From: Ensifer sesbaniae
GTDB taxonomy: Bacteria; Pseudomonadota; Alphaproteobacteria; Rhizobiales; Rhizobiaceae
Length of the DNA: 64,000 nucleotides
Direction: 5' to 3'
Assembly (NCBI RefSeq): GCF_013283665.1
Contig: NZ_JABEKU010000001.1
Span: forward strand, 3,107,137 to 3,171,136
Below, piece after piece: positions 35,943-44,333 of this stretch. The notes below the pieces were generated by a model. The model had not been told where the DNA came from. It searched no databases and saw nothing but the letters and a program-made list of their open reading frames with translations. A program made the translations under genes and the position numbers. The stretch's first letter is position 1. Each line of letters begins with the position of its first letter.

Positions 35943-36965
35943 ATGAAACTGAGGGAGTTCGCACAGCAACTGGGCCTTTCGCCAACCACCGTCAGCCGGG
36001 CGCTGAGCGGTTACCCAGAGGTCAGCGAAAAGACACGCAAACGCGTGGCCGAAGAGGCATCGCGCCTTGGCTATCGTCCGAACATCAATGCCGTGAGGCT
36101 CGCCACCGGTCGCGCCGGCGCCATTGGCGTCGTCATGGGACGATCGGGGGAATTTCACTTCTCCGAGTTCATGGGCGGGCTGGCCGAGCGGCTCGGCACC
36201 GAGGATATCGACATCCTCGTCAGCCCGATCGATGACAAGGATCCCAAGGGCGAAATCCAGCTTTATAGCCGGCTCGCCGTCAGTGGCCGCGTCGATGCGG
36301 TTATCGTGCATTCGCCCGAACCGAACGACGAACGCATTGCGCTCCTCCACAAGCTCGGCATGCCCTTCCTCGTCCACGGTCGATCCGATATCGACGTGCC
36401 GCATGCTTGGCTCGACATCGACAACGAAGGCGCGATCCGCCGGGCGACCTCGCATCTCATCGATCTCGGCCATCGCCGCATCGCCATGATCAACGGACGG
36501 AAGGGACGAACCTTCTCGCTCCACCGCGACAAGGGCTATCGCGACGCGCTGCAGGCGCGCGGCATTCCGTTCGATCCGCGTCTCGTCGCCCACGGCAATT
36601 TCACCGATGAACTGGGCTTCCGCTTCGCACGCTCCTTCCTGGAGCAGACGCCGCGGCCAACCGCCTTCGTCGCCGGCTCGATGATGACCGCCCTCGGCAT
36701 CTACAGAGCGGCCCGGTCCATGGGGCTGGAGATCGGCCGCGAGGTTTCGGTGATCGCCCATGACGACGTCTTCCCCTACCTGACCGCGGAAAACATGGTG
36801 CCGTCGCTCTCGGCGACACGGTCTTCGATGCGCGCTGCCGGCGCACGCTCGGCCGACCTCGTGCTGCAGCTTCTCTCCGGCAGGCCAACCGAGGAGGTTC
36901 ATGAACTCTGGCCGGTCGAACTGATCCTGCGGGAATCGACAGCACCGCCGCCCGAGGATGCGTGA
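35943..36965 (+). CDS. thuR: LacI-family regulator of trehalose utilisation
   Basis: A 340-residue LacI-family repressor. The HTH and hinge are MKLREFAQQLGLSPTTVSRALSGYPEVSEKTRKRV, residues 1-35, with LGYRPNINAVRLATGRAG after it. A periplasmic-binding-protein-like sensor domain follows from about 60, including VIVHSPEPNDERI and LDIDNEGAIRRATSHLIDLGHRRIAMI. It is divergent from thuEFGKAB, as known in S. meliloti, so it likely represses that operon and senses a disaccharide. Confidence 0.92.
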   Translation: MKLREFAQQLGLSPTTVSRALSGYPEVSEKTRKRVAEEASRLGYRPNINAVRLATGRAGAIGVVMGRSGEFHFSEFMGGLAERLGTEDIDILVSPIDDKDPKGEIQLYSRLAVSGRVDAVIVHSPEPNDERIALLHKLGMPFLVHGRSDIDVPHAWLDIDNEGAIRRATSHLIDLGHRRIAMINGRKGRTFSLHRDKGYRDALQARGIPFDPRLVAHGNFTDELGFRFARSFLEQTPRPTAFVAGSMMTALGIYRAARSMGLEIGREVSVIAHDDVFPYLTAENMVPSLSATRSSMRAAGARSADLVLQLLSGRPTEEVHELWPVELILRESTAPPPEDA

Positions 36966-37159
36966 GGACCGGCTTTTGACAGTCCCAAAGGAAGGCGGGC
37001 TTGGAAAAGGGGTTGAGGCCCACCACCACCACCACGGCCATGATGAGACCCGGGCGCGAACGGCCGTAAGGGACACCGGCCGGCCGCGATGAAACGCCGC
37101 AAAGCCGTTGCCAGGAAAACCGTTGTCGGACCGGATGCCGCGCGCTAGGACCGCCGGGA

Positions 37160-37567
37160 ATGAAGGACGCGAGCATGGCGGAAACCGAAACCACCACCCT
37201 TTACGAAGCGATCGGCGGCGACCCGACGGTTCGCGCGCTGACGCGCCGCTTCTATGAGTTGATGGACACGCTGCCGGAAGCGGCACGATGCCGCGCCGTG
37301 CATCCGCCCGACCTTTCGGGCAGCGAGGAGAAGTTCTACGAGTACCTGACCGGCTGGCTTGGCGGACCGCCAATCTATGTCGAGAAGCGCGGCCACCCGA
37401 TGCTGCGCCGTCGCCATTTCGTCGCCGAAATCGGCCCTGCGGAACGGGACGAATGGCTGCTCTGCTTCACCCGTGCGCTTGAGGAAACGATCGCCCATCC
37501 GCAACTCAGGCAGATCATTCTCGAGCCGATCACCCGCCTCGCCCTTCATATGCAGAACAAGGAATGA
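37160..37567 (+). CDS. group II truncated haemoglobin
   Basis: A 135-residue 2/2 globin that binds haem and small gases. TLYEAIGGDPTVRALTRRFYELMD is the B-helix region with Tyr at B10. FYEYLTGWLGGPPIYVEKRGHPMLRRRHF is the group II signature, with the proximal histidine in RRRHF. An internal ATG at 37175 has a better-spaced AAGGA ribosome site and may be the true start. It sits beside haem-related genes. Roles in oxygen or NO chemistry are known for the family, not shown here. Confidence 0.9.
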   Translation: MKDASMAETETTTLYEAIGGDPTVRALTRRFYELMDTLPEAARCRAVHPPDLSGSEEKFYEYLTGWLGGPPIYVEKRGHPMLRRRHFVAEIGPAERDEWLLCFTRALEETIAHPQLRQIILEPITRLALHMQNKE

Positions 37568-37573
37568 CGTGAT

Positions 37574-37939
37574 ATGTCGCAGAGCGGATTTCGCGCAACC
37601 ACGCTTTTTGTTGCCGGGCTGATGGGGCTGACCGGCGTTGTCAGCGCGGCCGCGGCCTCGCACGGCAACGATCCGAGACTGCTCGCCGGCATTTCCGCGA
37701 TGTGCCTGGCGCACGCGCCTGCTCTGGTCGCGCTCTACGCAGCCTGGCCGAGCTTTCGCACGGCTCCTGCTGCGGCCTTGCTGATCGCCGCGGGAACGGC
37801 GCTGTTCTCGGCGGATCTCGCCATGCGCCATGCCTCGGGCCACGGCCTGTTCCCGATGTCGGCGCCCCTCGGCGGCACGACGATCATGGCGGGCTGGCTC
37901 GCCGTTTCGCTCGGCGCCTTCCTGCCGCGAAAGGCCTAG
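37574..37939 (+). CDS. DUF423-family membrane protein
   Basis: A 121-residue protein with four hydrophobic segments (about 8-28, 38-58, 64-84 and 98-118). The sequence pattern GVVSAAAASHG near the first helix and PLGGTTIMAGWLAVSLGAF at the end fits the DUF423/YgdD family. It begins 6 bp after the globin stop and is probably co-transcribed with it. The function of the family is unknown. Confidence 0.75.
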   Translation: MSQSGFRATTLFVAGLMGLTGVVSAAAASHGNDPRLLAGISAMCLAHAPALVALYAAWPSFRTAPAAALLIAAGTALFSADLAMRHASGHGLFPMSAPLGGTTIMAGWLAVSLGAFLPRKA

Positions 37940-38023
37940 CTCAGAAGCAATGCGCCTCCCGGACGGGTCCATCCAGGAGGCGAATGACAGGCGATATCAG
38001 GGACCAAGCCGGCGCGGCGCGGA

Positions 38024-38338
38024 TCAGGCACCTTCGACGGCAGTGAAACCTTCGAATTTCGGCGGACCGAGATACATCGCCTTGTTGTCGCCGGCACTCC
38101 GGTGCGCAGCCCGGAAGTTTTCCGATTTCGTCCAGGCCGAGAACGAACCCCTGTCCTTCCAGACCGAGTTCGAGACGAAGAGCGTATAGCCCTCTTCCGG
38201 CACGCTGTCGCCACGGAGCAGATGGAAGGAAACGAAGCCCGGCATTTCCGAAAGACTGGATTCGCGGCCCTTCCACACAGCCTCGAAAGCCTCTTCCTGG
38301 CCGATGGCGATACGAAAACGGTTCATGGCAACGTACAT
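38024..38338 (-). CDS. hmuQ: haem-degrading monooxygenase, IsdG/HmuQ type
   Basis: A 104-residue antibiotic-biosynthesis-monooxygenase-fold protein of the haem-oxygenase subgroup. Family features are MYVAMNRFRIAIGQEEAFEAVWKGRES at the N-terminus, GFVSFHLLRGDSVPEEGYTLFVSNSVWKD in the middle, and the SFSAWTKSENFRAAHRSAG stretch with a candidate haem-ligand histidine. A GGAG ribosome site supports the ATG at 38338. The name is by analogy with the rhizobial haem monooxygenase found near hmu genes. Upstream lie two small genes in the same direction and an iron-box-like site at 39287. Confidence 0.75.
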   Translation of the reverse strand: MYVAMNRFRIAIGQEEAFEAVWKGRESSLSEMPGFVSFHLLRGDSVPEEGYTLFVSNSVWKDRGSFSAWTKSENFRAAHRSAGDNKAMYLGPPKFEGFTAVEGA

Positions 38339-38436
38339 CTTGGTCTCCGTAGGTCCCTTTCGCCGACTGCGAAGCGACCCGGCTCTTTGAAACGGCGCAA
38401 TCCCGGACGGAAATCGCACTTTTCCTGGCCTTGCTC

Positions 38437-38706
38437 TCAGGCCCTTTCTTTTTTCCGGGTGGCATCGTTTGCGGCCCGCGGAAAGGCGAGAATAGTTCCT
38501 TCCTTGGGCTCCGCAAGGCCGAGAGGATCGCGAACCGGCGGTCGCGCCTGCCAGCTTGGGAACTCCGCGACGTTGGTGGTTTCTTCCAGCGTGCGCGCGC
38601 GGCGCGTCAGGATCTCGTAGAGCTCCGGCACCAGGCCATCGCCGTTCTGTACCGCCAGCTTGTGCAGGCCGATCATCATGGCGAGGTCAGGACGTTCTTC
38701 GTTCAT
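38437..38706 (-). CDS. small conserved hypothetical protein
   Basis: An 89-residue soluble protein without cysteines. The N-terminal half (MNEERPDLAMMIGLHKLAVQNGDGLVPELYEILTRRARTLEE) looks helical, and the second half is Pro/Ala-rich with a basic end (ATRKKERA). It lies 28 bp downstream of the DUF2325 gene and upstream of the haem monooxygenase, all leftward, so it may belong to an iron-responsive operon. No family recognised. Confidence 0.6.
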   Translation of the reverse strand: MNEERPDLAMMIGLHKLAVQNGDGLVPELYEILTRRARTLEETTNVAEFPSWQARPPVRDPLGLAEPKEGTILAFPRAANDATRKKERA

Positions 38707-38734
38707 TGCAAACTCTCGTCTTGTCTTGGGAGGA

Positions 38735-39148
38735 TTACCGCTCGTCGCGGCTGGTGGTCAGGTCCTGAAGCGCGCGCTCCAGGCTCGATTTCGAGCCGTT
38801 GCGCAGCGGCACGAAGGCCTTGCCCCACTTCTTGCAGCCGGTCTTCACGCGAAGACATGCGTCATGGCTGATGCAGTCGATCGGGCAGAAGACGCAGTCG
38901 ACCGACGGCAGCACCCGATCGATCCGCGAGACGGCCTCGCGCAGGCCGCCGTCATGGTGGAGCAGCTCGGCGCCGAAGGAGCTGGCGATTTCGCGCAGAT
39001 GCGCCACCTGACAATCGCGGCCGCCGACATAGAGGAAACTGCGCCCTTCGAGCGTTGCCTTGCCAGCCTCCTGGCGTGCCTCGGTCGCTTCCGAACCCGA
39101 ACGACCCTTGCCATTCTTCGCCGCATTCTGGTGACGCTTGCCGCGCAT
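38735..39148 (-). CDS. DUF2325-family protein
   Basis: A 137-residue protein. The DUF2325 core SFLYVGGRDCQVAHLREIASSFGAELLHHDGGLREAVSRID is clear from about residue 36. It is followed by VDCVFCPIDCISHDACLRVKTGCKKWGKAFVPL, with six cysteines that suggest metal or Fe-S binding. A basic N-terminal 30 residues precede it. The ATG at 39148 has an AGAGGA ribosome site. First gene of the leftward group that ends with the haem monooxygenase; an iron-regulator box lies about 140 bp upstream. Confidence 0.8.
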   Translation of the reverse strand: MRGKRHQNAAKNGKGRSGSEATEARQEAGKATLEGRSFLYVGGRDCQVAHLREIASSFGAELLHHDGGLREAVSRIDRVLPSVDCVFCPIDCISHDACLRVKTGCKKWGKAFVPLRNGSKSSLERALQDLTTSRDER

Positions 39149-39286
39149 GCAATCCTCTCCGTCTGATCGTGCGACAAGGGCCTTCATGGGCAGCCGGTCG
39201 CATCGGGACATCATCTCGACACACGCCCTTCGGCTGCGTGACGGCCGCAACCTATTAAACTTGATAATCCGAGTAAAGTATAAACA

Positions 39287-39301
39287 TGAGTTTTGTAATC
39301 A
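39287..39301. promoter_or_regulatory. candidate IRO box (RirA-type, TGA-N9-TCA)
   Basis: TGA-GTTTTGTAA-TCA sits in an AT-rich stretch upstream of the DUF2325 gene. TGA-N9-TCA is the core of the iron-responsive operator bound by RirA in rhizobia. The position fits repression of the leftward group in iron sufficiency. Confidence 0.5.
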
Positions 39302-39358
39302 TATTTTTCGAGAAAAAATCAGCTCTTCGCCCGAGGCAGGAAACGGCGCGTCCGCCTG

Positions 39359-40273
39359 TCAGTTTACGGACATCGGGACGGTAAAGCTCCAGCTGCTCTT
39401 ACCGGAACCGGCCGGGATGGCGGCGAAGGGTGCTGCGCTGCGGACCGAATCCAGGGCCGCCTTGTCGAGACGGTCCGATCCGGAGCTGCGAACGAGATTG
39501 ACCCCTGCCAGACCTCCATTCGCGGCGACGACGAACGTAACGGTCGCTGTATCGCCTTCGTCACTGCGGATCCCGCGGGTCTTCCTGAGGAAAGCGCGCT
39601 GGACCTTTGAGCGGACCTTGCCCTTGTAGTTTTCCTCGCCGGCATTCCCGACAACCGACGCTGCCCGTCCCTGGCCAGTGGCGGCCGTGGAAGCACCATT
39701 GATATCGCCGTCCGCGTGGCCCTTGACCTGGGTCTGCTTCTGCGCACCCTTGTCACCGGCCTTCTTGCGGGTAACCTTCTTTTTCTTGACCGGTTCCTTC
39801 TTCGGTTCAGGTTTTTCCACCTGCGGCTTCTTCGGCTCCACGGTCTCGGGCTTTTCTTCCGGCACGACGGGTTCGACCGGCGCAACGCTTGCGGTGACCA
39901 TGGCTTCGGCAACCTCGAGGGTCGGCATCTCTTCGGCCGGCAGGATGACGTCGGCCTCGGTCGCCGTCAGATCGTGCGGTTCTTCCGCAGCGATTTCCGG
40001 TGTGGTCGAAGTCAGGTCCTCGACCGGCATAAGCTCCTCCGGCTTCACCTCGTCGGGAACGTCTTCAATCGGCTCGACGATCTCGGAGGGATCACCTGCC
40101 TGCAGCGTTTCGGAAAACGCGTCGCCGAGAACGGCAACTTCCGTCGCCGTACCGCCGATCATGAGCGTCGATTCGTCCTCCGGCGGCGAAGATGCGAACA
40201 GGGTGGCAAGAACAACGCCATGCGTTGCAAGCGAGATGATCGCGGCCCCAGTCCAGATGACGATACGCTTCAT
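39359..40273 (-). CDS. TonB-family energy transducer
   Basis: A 304-residue TonB-like protein. A single N-terminal TM anchor lies at about 5-28 (WTGAAIISLATHGVVLATLFA). An acidic/proline-rich spacer with EPKKPQVEKPEPKKEPVKKKK follows at about 145-172. The C-terminal TonB domain covers about 215-304 (ATVTFVVAANGGLAGVNLVRSSGSDRLDKAALDSVRSAAPF). It should carry proton-motive-force energy to an outer-membrane receptor such as the haem receptor, which is not in this window. ExbB and ExbD are also absent. It lies directly downstream of a small secreted protein. Confidence 0.85.
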   Translation of the reverse strand: MKRIVIWTGAAIISLATHGVVLATLFASSPPEDESTLMIGGTATEVAVLGDAFSETLQAGDPSEIVEPIEDVPDEVKPEELMPVEDLTSTTPEIAAEEPHDLTATEADVILPAEEMPTLEVAEAMVTASVAPVEPVVPEEKPETVEPKKPQVEKPEPKKEPVKKKKVTRKKAGDKGAQKQTQVKGHADGDINGASTAATGQGRAASVVGNAGEENYKGKVRSKVQRAFLRKTRGIRSDEGDTATVTFVVAANGGLAGVNLVRSSGSDRLDKAALDSVRSAAPFAAIPAGSGKSSWSFTVPMSVN

Positions 40274-40350
40274 GACAGCCTTACCTTCGCCGCACCGGGC
40301 GGCGCAAACCCACGCTCCCTAGGAAGCGGTTTCAATCAGCCCCTCTTCGC

Positions 40351-40788
40351 TCAGCCCTTGAGTTCCACCGCCGATTTCGAGCCGGTCTTGATCCCGCTCA
40401 TGCAGGCGCCCGGCTGCACGCCGTCGCGGACACAGGCCGGCGCGTCGTTGATCAGCAGGCTCTTCACCGCATCGCAGCTGGTGCCGGGGAGATCGAATTG
40501 GCGAACCTTGGTCTTGCCGGCGGGAAGATCGCGGAAGTCGAGCACCGCCATGCGCTCGACCAGCCCCTTCTGGTCGAAGATCACGAATTCGAAGGAAACC
40601 TTGCTCAGCGACTGCGCAAAGGCGTTACCGGCAACGAAGGTGAGCTTGCAGCCCTTCTGCGACGGGGCGACGTCGTTCAACTCGATCGTCAGCCCACCGG
40701 CGGGCACAGCCTCCTGCGCGTTGGCATTGGTCGCAGCGATGAGGGCTGCAAGAGCAATGGAAACAATCGGAAGGCTGGAAAACTTCAT
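40351..40788 (-). CDS. secreted Cys-containing hypothetical protein next to TonB
   Basis: A 145-residue exported protein. A Sec signal peptide (ALAALIAATNANAQE) ends near residue 24. Four cysteines (KGCKL, SCDA, ACVR, ACMS) could form two disulfides. The strand-rich middle (LSKVSFEFVIFDQKGLVERMAVLDF) suggests a beta-sandwich. The ATG at 40788 is chosen for the signal peptide. It is divergent from hmuP, 77 bp before the TonB gene in the same direction, and an IRO-like box lies 120 bp upstream. Function unknown; a haem-uptake accessory is possible. Confidence 0.7.
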   Translation of the reverse strand: MKFSSLPIVSIALAALIAATNANAQEAVPAGGLTIELNDVAPSQKGCKLTFVAGNAFAQSLSKVSFEFVIFDQKGLVERMAVLDFRDLPAGKTKVRQFDLPGTSCDAVKSLLINDAPACVRDGVQPGACMSGIKTGSKSAVELKG

Positions 40789-40906
40789 GACGACATCACT
40801 CCAAAGGGTTGCAGCGAGCCACCGAACGAGGCCCGCACGCCCTTGTCCACAAGCCGGCAATAATTAACTTGAGTGCTAAAGTCCGGTATTGCGTCCATAA
40901 ATAAAT

Positions 40907-41176
40907 ATGAGTAATGAAGTCAAGATAGTAAACGAATTGCACGGCAGGAAATGCTGGAAAAACAGCGCGGCCTGCCCTCTCGAAACGGCCAACGCAGTGA
41001 CCAACGACAATGACCTTGCGCGCCCATCCGAGCCGCCGATCCAGGCCGGGCGGGCGCAACGGATAATCGAAAGTCGCGAACTTTTCGGCAGCGAAAACGA
41101 GATCCTCATTTCCCACGACGGTGCGATCTACCGCATGAAGATCACCCGCCAAGGCAAACTGATCCTGAACAAATAG
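40907..41176 (+). CDS. hmuP: haem uptake protein HmuP (HemP family)
   Basis: An 89-residue reading whose second half is the HemP/HmuP domain: RIIESRELFGSENEILISHDGAIYRMKITRQGKLILNK, residues 52-89. In rhizobia HmuP helps activate haem-receptor expression. The N-terminal 45 residues look less conserved. The first ATG overlaps an iron-operator-like site, so translation may really start downstream at a GTG near 40997. It begins the rightward hmu group, with hmuS 4 bp after it. Confidence 0.8.
   Translation: MSNEVKIVNELHGRKCWKNSAACPLETANAVTNDNDLARPSEPPIQAGRAQRIIESRELFGSENEILISHDGAIYRMKITRQGKLILNK
40908..40922. promoter_or_regulatory. candidate IRO box at the hmu promoter
   Basis: TGA-GTAATGAAG-TCA is a second TGA-N9-TCA site. 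It lies between the divergent TonB-side and hmuPSTUV genes and overlaps the first ATG of hmuP. RirA control of haem uptake is known in rhizobia; occupancy here is inferred. Confidence 0.5.
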
Positions 41177-41180
41177 GCAG

Positions 41181-42248
41181 ATGAAAATGACCGAGAGCCT
41201 CCGCCCCACTCCTTCCGAAATCCGCGCCTACCGCGCCGAGAACCCGAAGATGCGCGAGCGTGATATCGCAGCCCAGCTCGGTGTTTCCGAAGCCGCTCTC
41301 GTCGCTGCCGAATGCGGGCTGACCGCCGTGCGCATCGATGCCGATGCCAACCGTTTCCTTTCGCGCGTCGAGGAACTCGGCGAAGTCATGGCTTTGACCC
41401 GCAACGAAAGTGCGGTCCACGAAAAGATCGGGATCTACGAGAAGATCACCACCGGCGAGATGGCAAGCATCGTGCTCGGCGGTGAGATTGACCTCCGGGT
41501 TTTCCCGAGCGCCTGGGCGCATGCCTTCGCCGTGACCAAAACCGACGAGCAGGGTGAAGCGCGCAAGAGCCTGCAGTTCTTCGACAAGTGGGGCAATGCC
41601 GTGCACAAGGTGCATCTGCGCCCAGAGTCGAATGTGGCAGCCTATGACAAGATCGTCGCGGATTTCCGCCTTGACGACCAGTCGCAGGAATTCGCCGCCG
41701 ACGCCAGCGTGCATGCCACCGATGACAGGCCGGAGACCGTCGTCGATGTTACCGAACTGCGTGACCGCTGGACGAAGATGACCGACACGCATCAGTTCCA
41801 CGGCATGCTGCGCAAGCTGAAGATCGGCCGCCGCCAGGCGCTCAGCAACATCGGCGAGGATTTCGCCTGGCAGCTCGATCCCTCCAGCATCGAAGCCATG
41901 ATGCGTTCCAGCGCCGAGATCGAACTGCCGATCATGTGCTTTGTCGGCAATCGCGGCATGATCCAGATCCATTCCGGTCCGATCGCCAAGATCGCGCCGA
42001 TGGGCCCCTGGCTCAACGTCATGGACCCGACCTTCCACCTGCACCTGCGCACCGACCACATCGCCGAACTCTGGGCCGTACGCAAGCCGACGGCCGACGG
42101 CCATGTCACCTCGATCGAGGCGCTCGACGCCAAGGGCGAGATGATCATCCAGTTCTTCGGCAAGCGGAAAGAAGGTCTCGCCGAACGTCCGGAATGGCGT
42201 TCGATCGCCGAAGGCCTGCCGCGTCTCGACACGACGGTCGCCGCCTGA
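41181..42248 (+). CDS. hmuS: haem-degrading/transport factor HmuS
   Basis: A 355-residue HemS/ChuX-type cytoplasmic haem protein built from two related halves (about 1-175 and 185-355). The family stretches FDKWGNAVHKVHLRPESNVAAYDKIV and FVGNRGMIQIHSGPIAKIAPMGPWLNVMDPTFHLHLRTDHI are present, the last carrying likely haem-ligand histidines. An internal ATG 6 bp later (41187) is also possible. It takes haem from the importer for use or degradation. Coupled to hmuP upstream and followed by hmuT. Confidence 0.93.
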   Translation: MKMTESLRPTPSEIRAYRAENPKMRERDIAAQLGVSEAALVAAECGLTAVRIDADANRFLSRVEELGEVMALTRNESAVHEKIGIYEKITTGEMASIVLGGEIDLRVFPSAWAHAFAVTKTDEQGEARKSLQFFDKWGNAVHKVHLRPESNVAAYDKIVADFRLDDQSQEFAADASVHATDDRPETVVDVTELRDRWTKMTDTHQFHGMLRKLKIGRRQALSNIGEDFAWQLDPSSIEAMMRSSAEIELPIMCFVGNRGMIQIHSGPIAKIAPMGPWLNVMDPTFHLHLRTDHIAELWAVRKPTADGHVTSIEALDAKGEMIIQFFGKRKEGLAERPEWRSIAEGLPRLDTTVAA

Positions 42249-42269
42249 GAACAGGATAGGAACACTTCG

Positions 42270-43220
42270 ATGATCAACGGTCTCGACTTCCGTCGCCTTC
42301 GCCGCCGGGAACTGGTGCTTACCGCCTTCGCCCTGTCGGCACCCTTCCTGCTGCCGGCGGTCGCACCCGGCGCCCCCTCCTTCATCCGGCCGGCGGTGGC
42401 CGAGGAGATACAGAAAGCCGACGTCTCGCGCGTCGTTTCCGTCGGCGGAGCGATCACCGAGATCATCTATGCGCTCGGCGAGGCAGGCCGTCTCGTCGGC
42501 CGCGATTCCACCAGCACCTATCCCGAAGCGGCAAAGAGGCTTCCCGATGTCGGCTACATGCGCCAGCTGGCACCGGAAGGCATCATCGCCGCCAACCCGA
42601 GCGCGATCATCGCCATCGAAGGCAGCGGCCCGCCGGAGGCGCTGGCGGTGCTGAAGGAAGCGAACATCGCCTTTACCAGCGTGCCCGAGACCTTCGACAA
42701 GGCCGGCATCCCCTCGAAGATCCGCGCCGTCGGTGCTTTCCTGGGTGTCGAGGAAAAGGCTGAAATCCTGGCAACGCGTGTCGAAGCCGATCTCGATGCG
42801 GCAGTTTCCGAGAGTGCCGCCCGTGCGGAAGGCGAACGCAAGCGCGTGCTTTTCATCCTGAGCACGCAGGGCGGAAAAGTCATGGCATCGGGGCAAGGCA
42901 CCGCCGCCAACGGCATCATCGAGCTTGCGGGCGCCGTCAACGCGGTGGGGACATTCCCCGGCTACAAGGCGCTGACCGACGAGGCGATCATCGAGGCCAA
43001 GCCCGATATCGTCCTGATGATGGACCGCGGCGGCGAACATTCCGCCAAGGCAGACGAACTTTTCGCCCTGCCGGCGCTGAGCCTCACGCCTGCCGCCAAG
43101 AACAAGGCGCTGATCCGCATGGACGGCCTGCACCTGCTCGGCTTCGGCCCCCGTACGGCAAGCGCCGTGCGCGAACTGAATGCCGCCATTTACGGGAAGA
43201 AGGCCAATGCCTCGCAGTGA
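42270..43220 (+). CDS. hmuT: periplasmic haem-binding protein HmuT
   Basis: A 316-residue class III solute-binding protein. The basic start with RRLRRRELVL and a hydrophobic run to about residue 45 form an export signal, possibly Tat-like. SRVVSVGGAITEIIYALGEAGRLVGRDSTSTYP is the HmuT/BtuF start. DVGYMRQLAPEGIIAANPSAIIAIEGSGPPEALAVLKE and the NGIIELAGAVNAV lobe follow. It delivers haem to HmuUV. The gene overlaps hmuU by 14 bp. Confidence 0.93.
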   Translation: MINGLDFRRLRRRELVLTAFALSAPFLLPAVAPGAPSFIRPAVAEEIQKADVSRVVSVGGAITEIIYALGEAGRLVGRDSTSTYPEAAKRLPDVGYMRQLAPEGIIAANPSAIIAIEGSGPPEALAVLKEANIAFTSVPETFDKAGIPSKIRAVGAFLGVEEKAEILATRVEADLDAAVSESAARAEGERKRVLFILSTQGGKVMASGQGTAANGIIELAGAVNAVGTFPGYKALTDEAIIEAKPDIVLMMDRGGEHSAKADELFALPALSLTPAAKNKALIRMDGLHLLGFGPRTASAVRELNAAIYGKKANASQ

Positions 43221-44325
43221 GGCGGTGGACCGCGGCATGCGCCTGACCGCTTTCGCCGCCGATATCCGCAACGAATGGCGCGCGGGCAACCGCTCGCGGC
43301 TGGCGCGTCTGGTGATCGTCGTCCTGATCGCGGTTGCCGTCGCAACCTTCGTCGGCTCGATCATGACCGGTGCTGCCGATGCATCGCTCGCCAATGTCTG
43401 GCGCTGGCTGGTCGGCGGGGCCGATCAGGGCTTAAGCATCCGCGACCGCATCATCATCCTCGATATCCGCCTGCCGCGCGCCGTGCTCGGCCTGCTCGTC
43501 GGCGCTTCGCTCGCCGTTTCCGGCGTCGTCATGCAGGGTCTTTTCCGCAACCCCCTGGCAGATCCCGGTCTCGTCGGCGTCTCCTCGGGCGCGAGCCTTG
43601 GCGCCGTGCTGCTGATCGTGCTCGGCACCGCCGCCTTCGGGCCGCTCTTCGCGCTGTTCGGATTCTATGCGCTGCCGGTCGCAGCCTTCGTCGGCGGCCT
43701 CGTCACGACGCTGCTGCTCTACCGCATCGCCACCCGCGGCGGCCAGACGTCGATCGCCACCCTGTTGCTCGCCGGTATCGCGCTCGGCGCGCTGACCGGC
43801 GCGATCACCGGTATTCTCGTCTTCAGAGCCGACGACAAGCAACTGCGCGACCTCACCTTCTGGGGGCTCGGCTCGTTAGCGGGGGCCAACTGGACGAAAA
43901 TCCTGGCCGCAGCGCCGATCATCCTCGCTTCGCTCGCGGTGACCCCCTTCCTGGCGCGCGGACTGAATGCCATCACGCTCGGCGAAGCGGTCGCCTTCCA
44001 CATGGGCATTCCCGTCCAGCGCCTGAAGAACATCGCGATCGTCAGCGTCGCGGCGGCAACCGGCGCATCCGTTGCCGTCAGCGGCGGCATCGGCTTCGTC
44101 GGCATTGTCGTTCCGCACCTGCTGCGCCTCGTCATCGGCCCCGATCATCGCTACCTGCTGCCCGCCTCGGCGCTGCTCGGCGGCACCCTGTTGATCCTCG
44201 CCGACATGATCGCCCGCACCATCGTTTCTCCGGCAGAACTGCCGATCGGCATCGTCACCGCCTTCATCGGCGCGCCGTTCTTCCTCTGGATCCTGCTGCG
44301 CGGCCGTTCGAACATGGGACTCTGA
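43207..44325 (+). CDS. hmuU: haem ABC transporter permease HmuU
   Basis: A 372-residue FecCD-family permease with about ten TM segments, the first near 31-52. The family motif LPRAVLGLLVGASLAVSGVVMQGLFRNPLADPGLVGVSSGASLG lies at about 88-131. The cytoplasmic loop with GEAVAFHMG contacts HmuV. A GAAGG ribosome site and overlap with hmuT support the ATG at 43207. Ends 8 bp before hmuV. Confidence 0.93.
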   Translation: MPRSEAVDRGMRLTAFAADIRNEWRAGNRSRLARLVIVVLIAVAVATFVGSIMTGAADASLANVWRWLVGGADQGLSIRDRIIILDIRLPRAVLGLLVGASLAVSGVVMQGLFRNPLADPGLVGVSSGASLGAVLLIVLGTAAFGPLFALFGFYALPVAAFVGGLVTTLLLYRIATRGGQTSIATLLLAGIALGALTGAITGILVFRADDKQLRDLTFWGLGSLAGANWTKILAAAPIILASLAVTPFLARGLNAITLGEAVAFHMGIPVQRLKNIAIVSVAAATGASVAVSGGIGFVGIVVPHLLRLVIGPDHRYLLPASALLGGTLLILADMIARTIVSPAELPIGIVTAFIGAPFFLWILLRGRSNMGL

Positions 44326-44333
44326 AGGAAACC

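Noticed and set aside
35919-37373. 484-codon open frame opposite thuR and the globin
   Set aside because: Overlaps two well-supported genes and has shadow composition.
41142-43394. 750-codon open frame on the - strand
   Set aside because: Lies opposite hmuS and hmuT; no ribosome site or domain.
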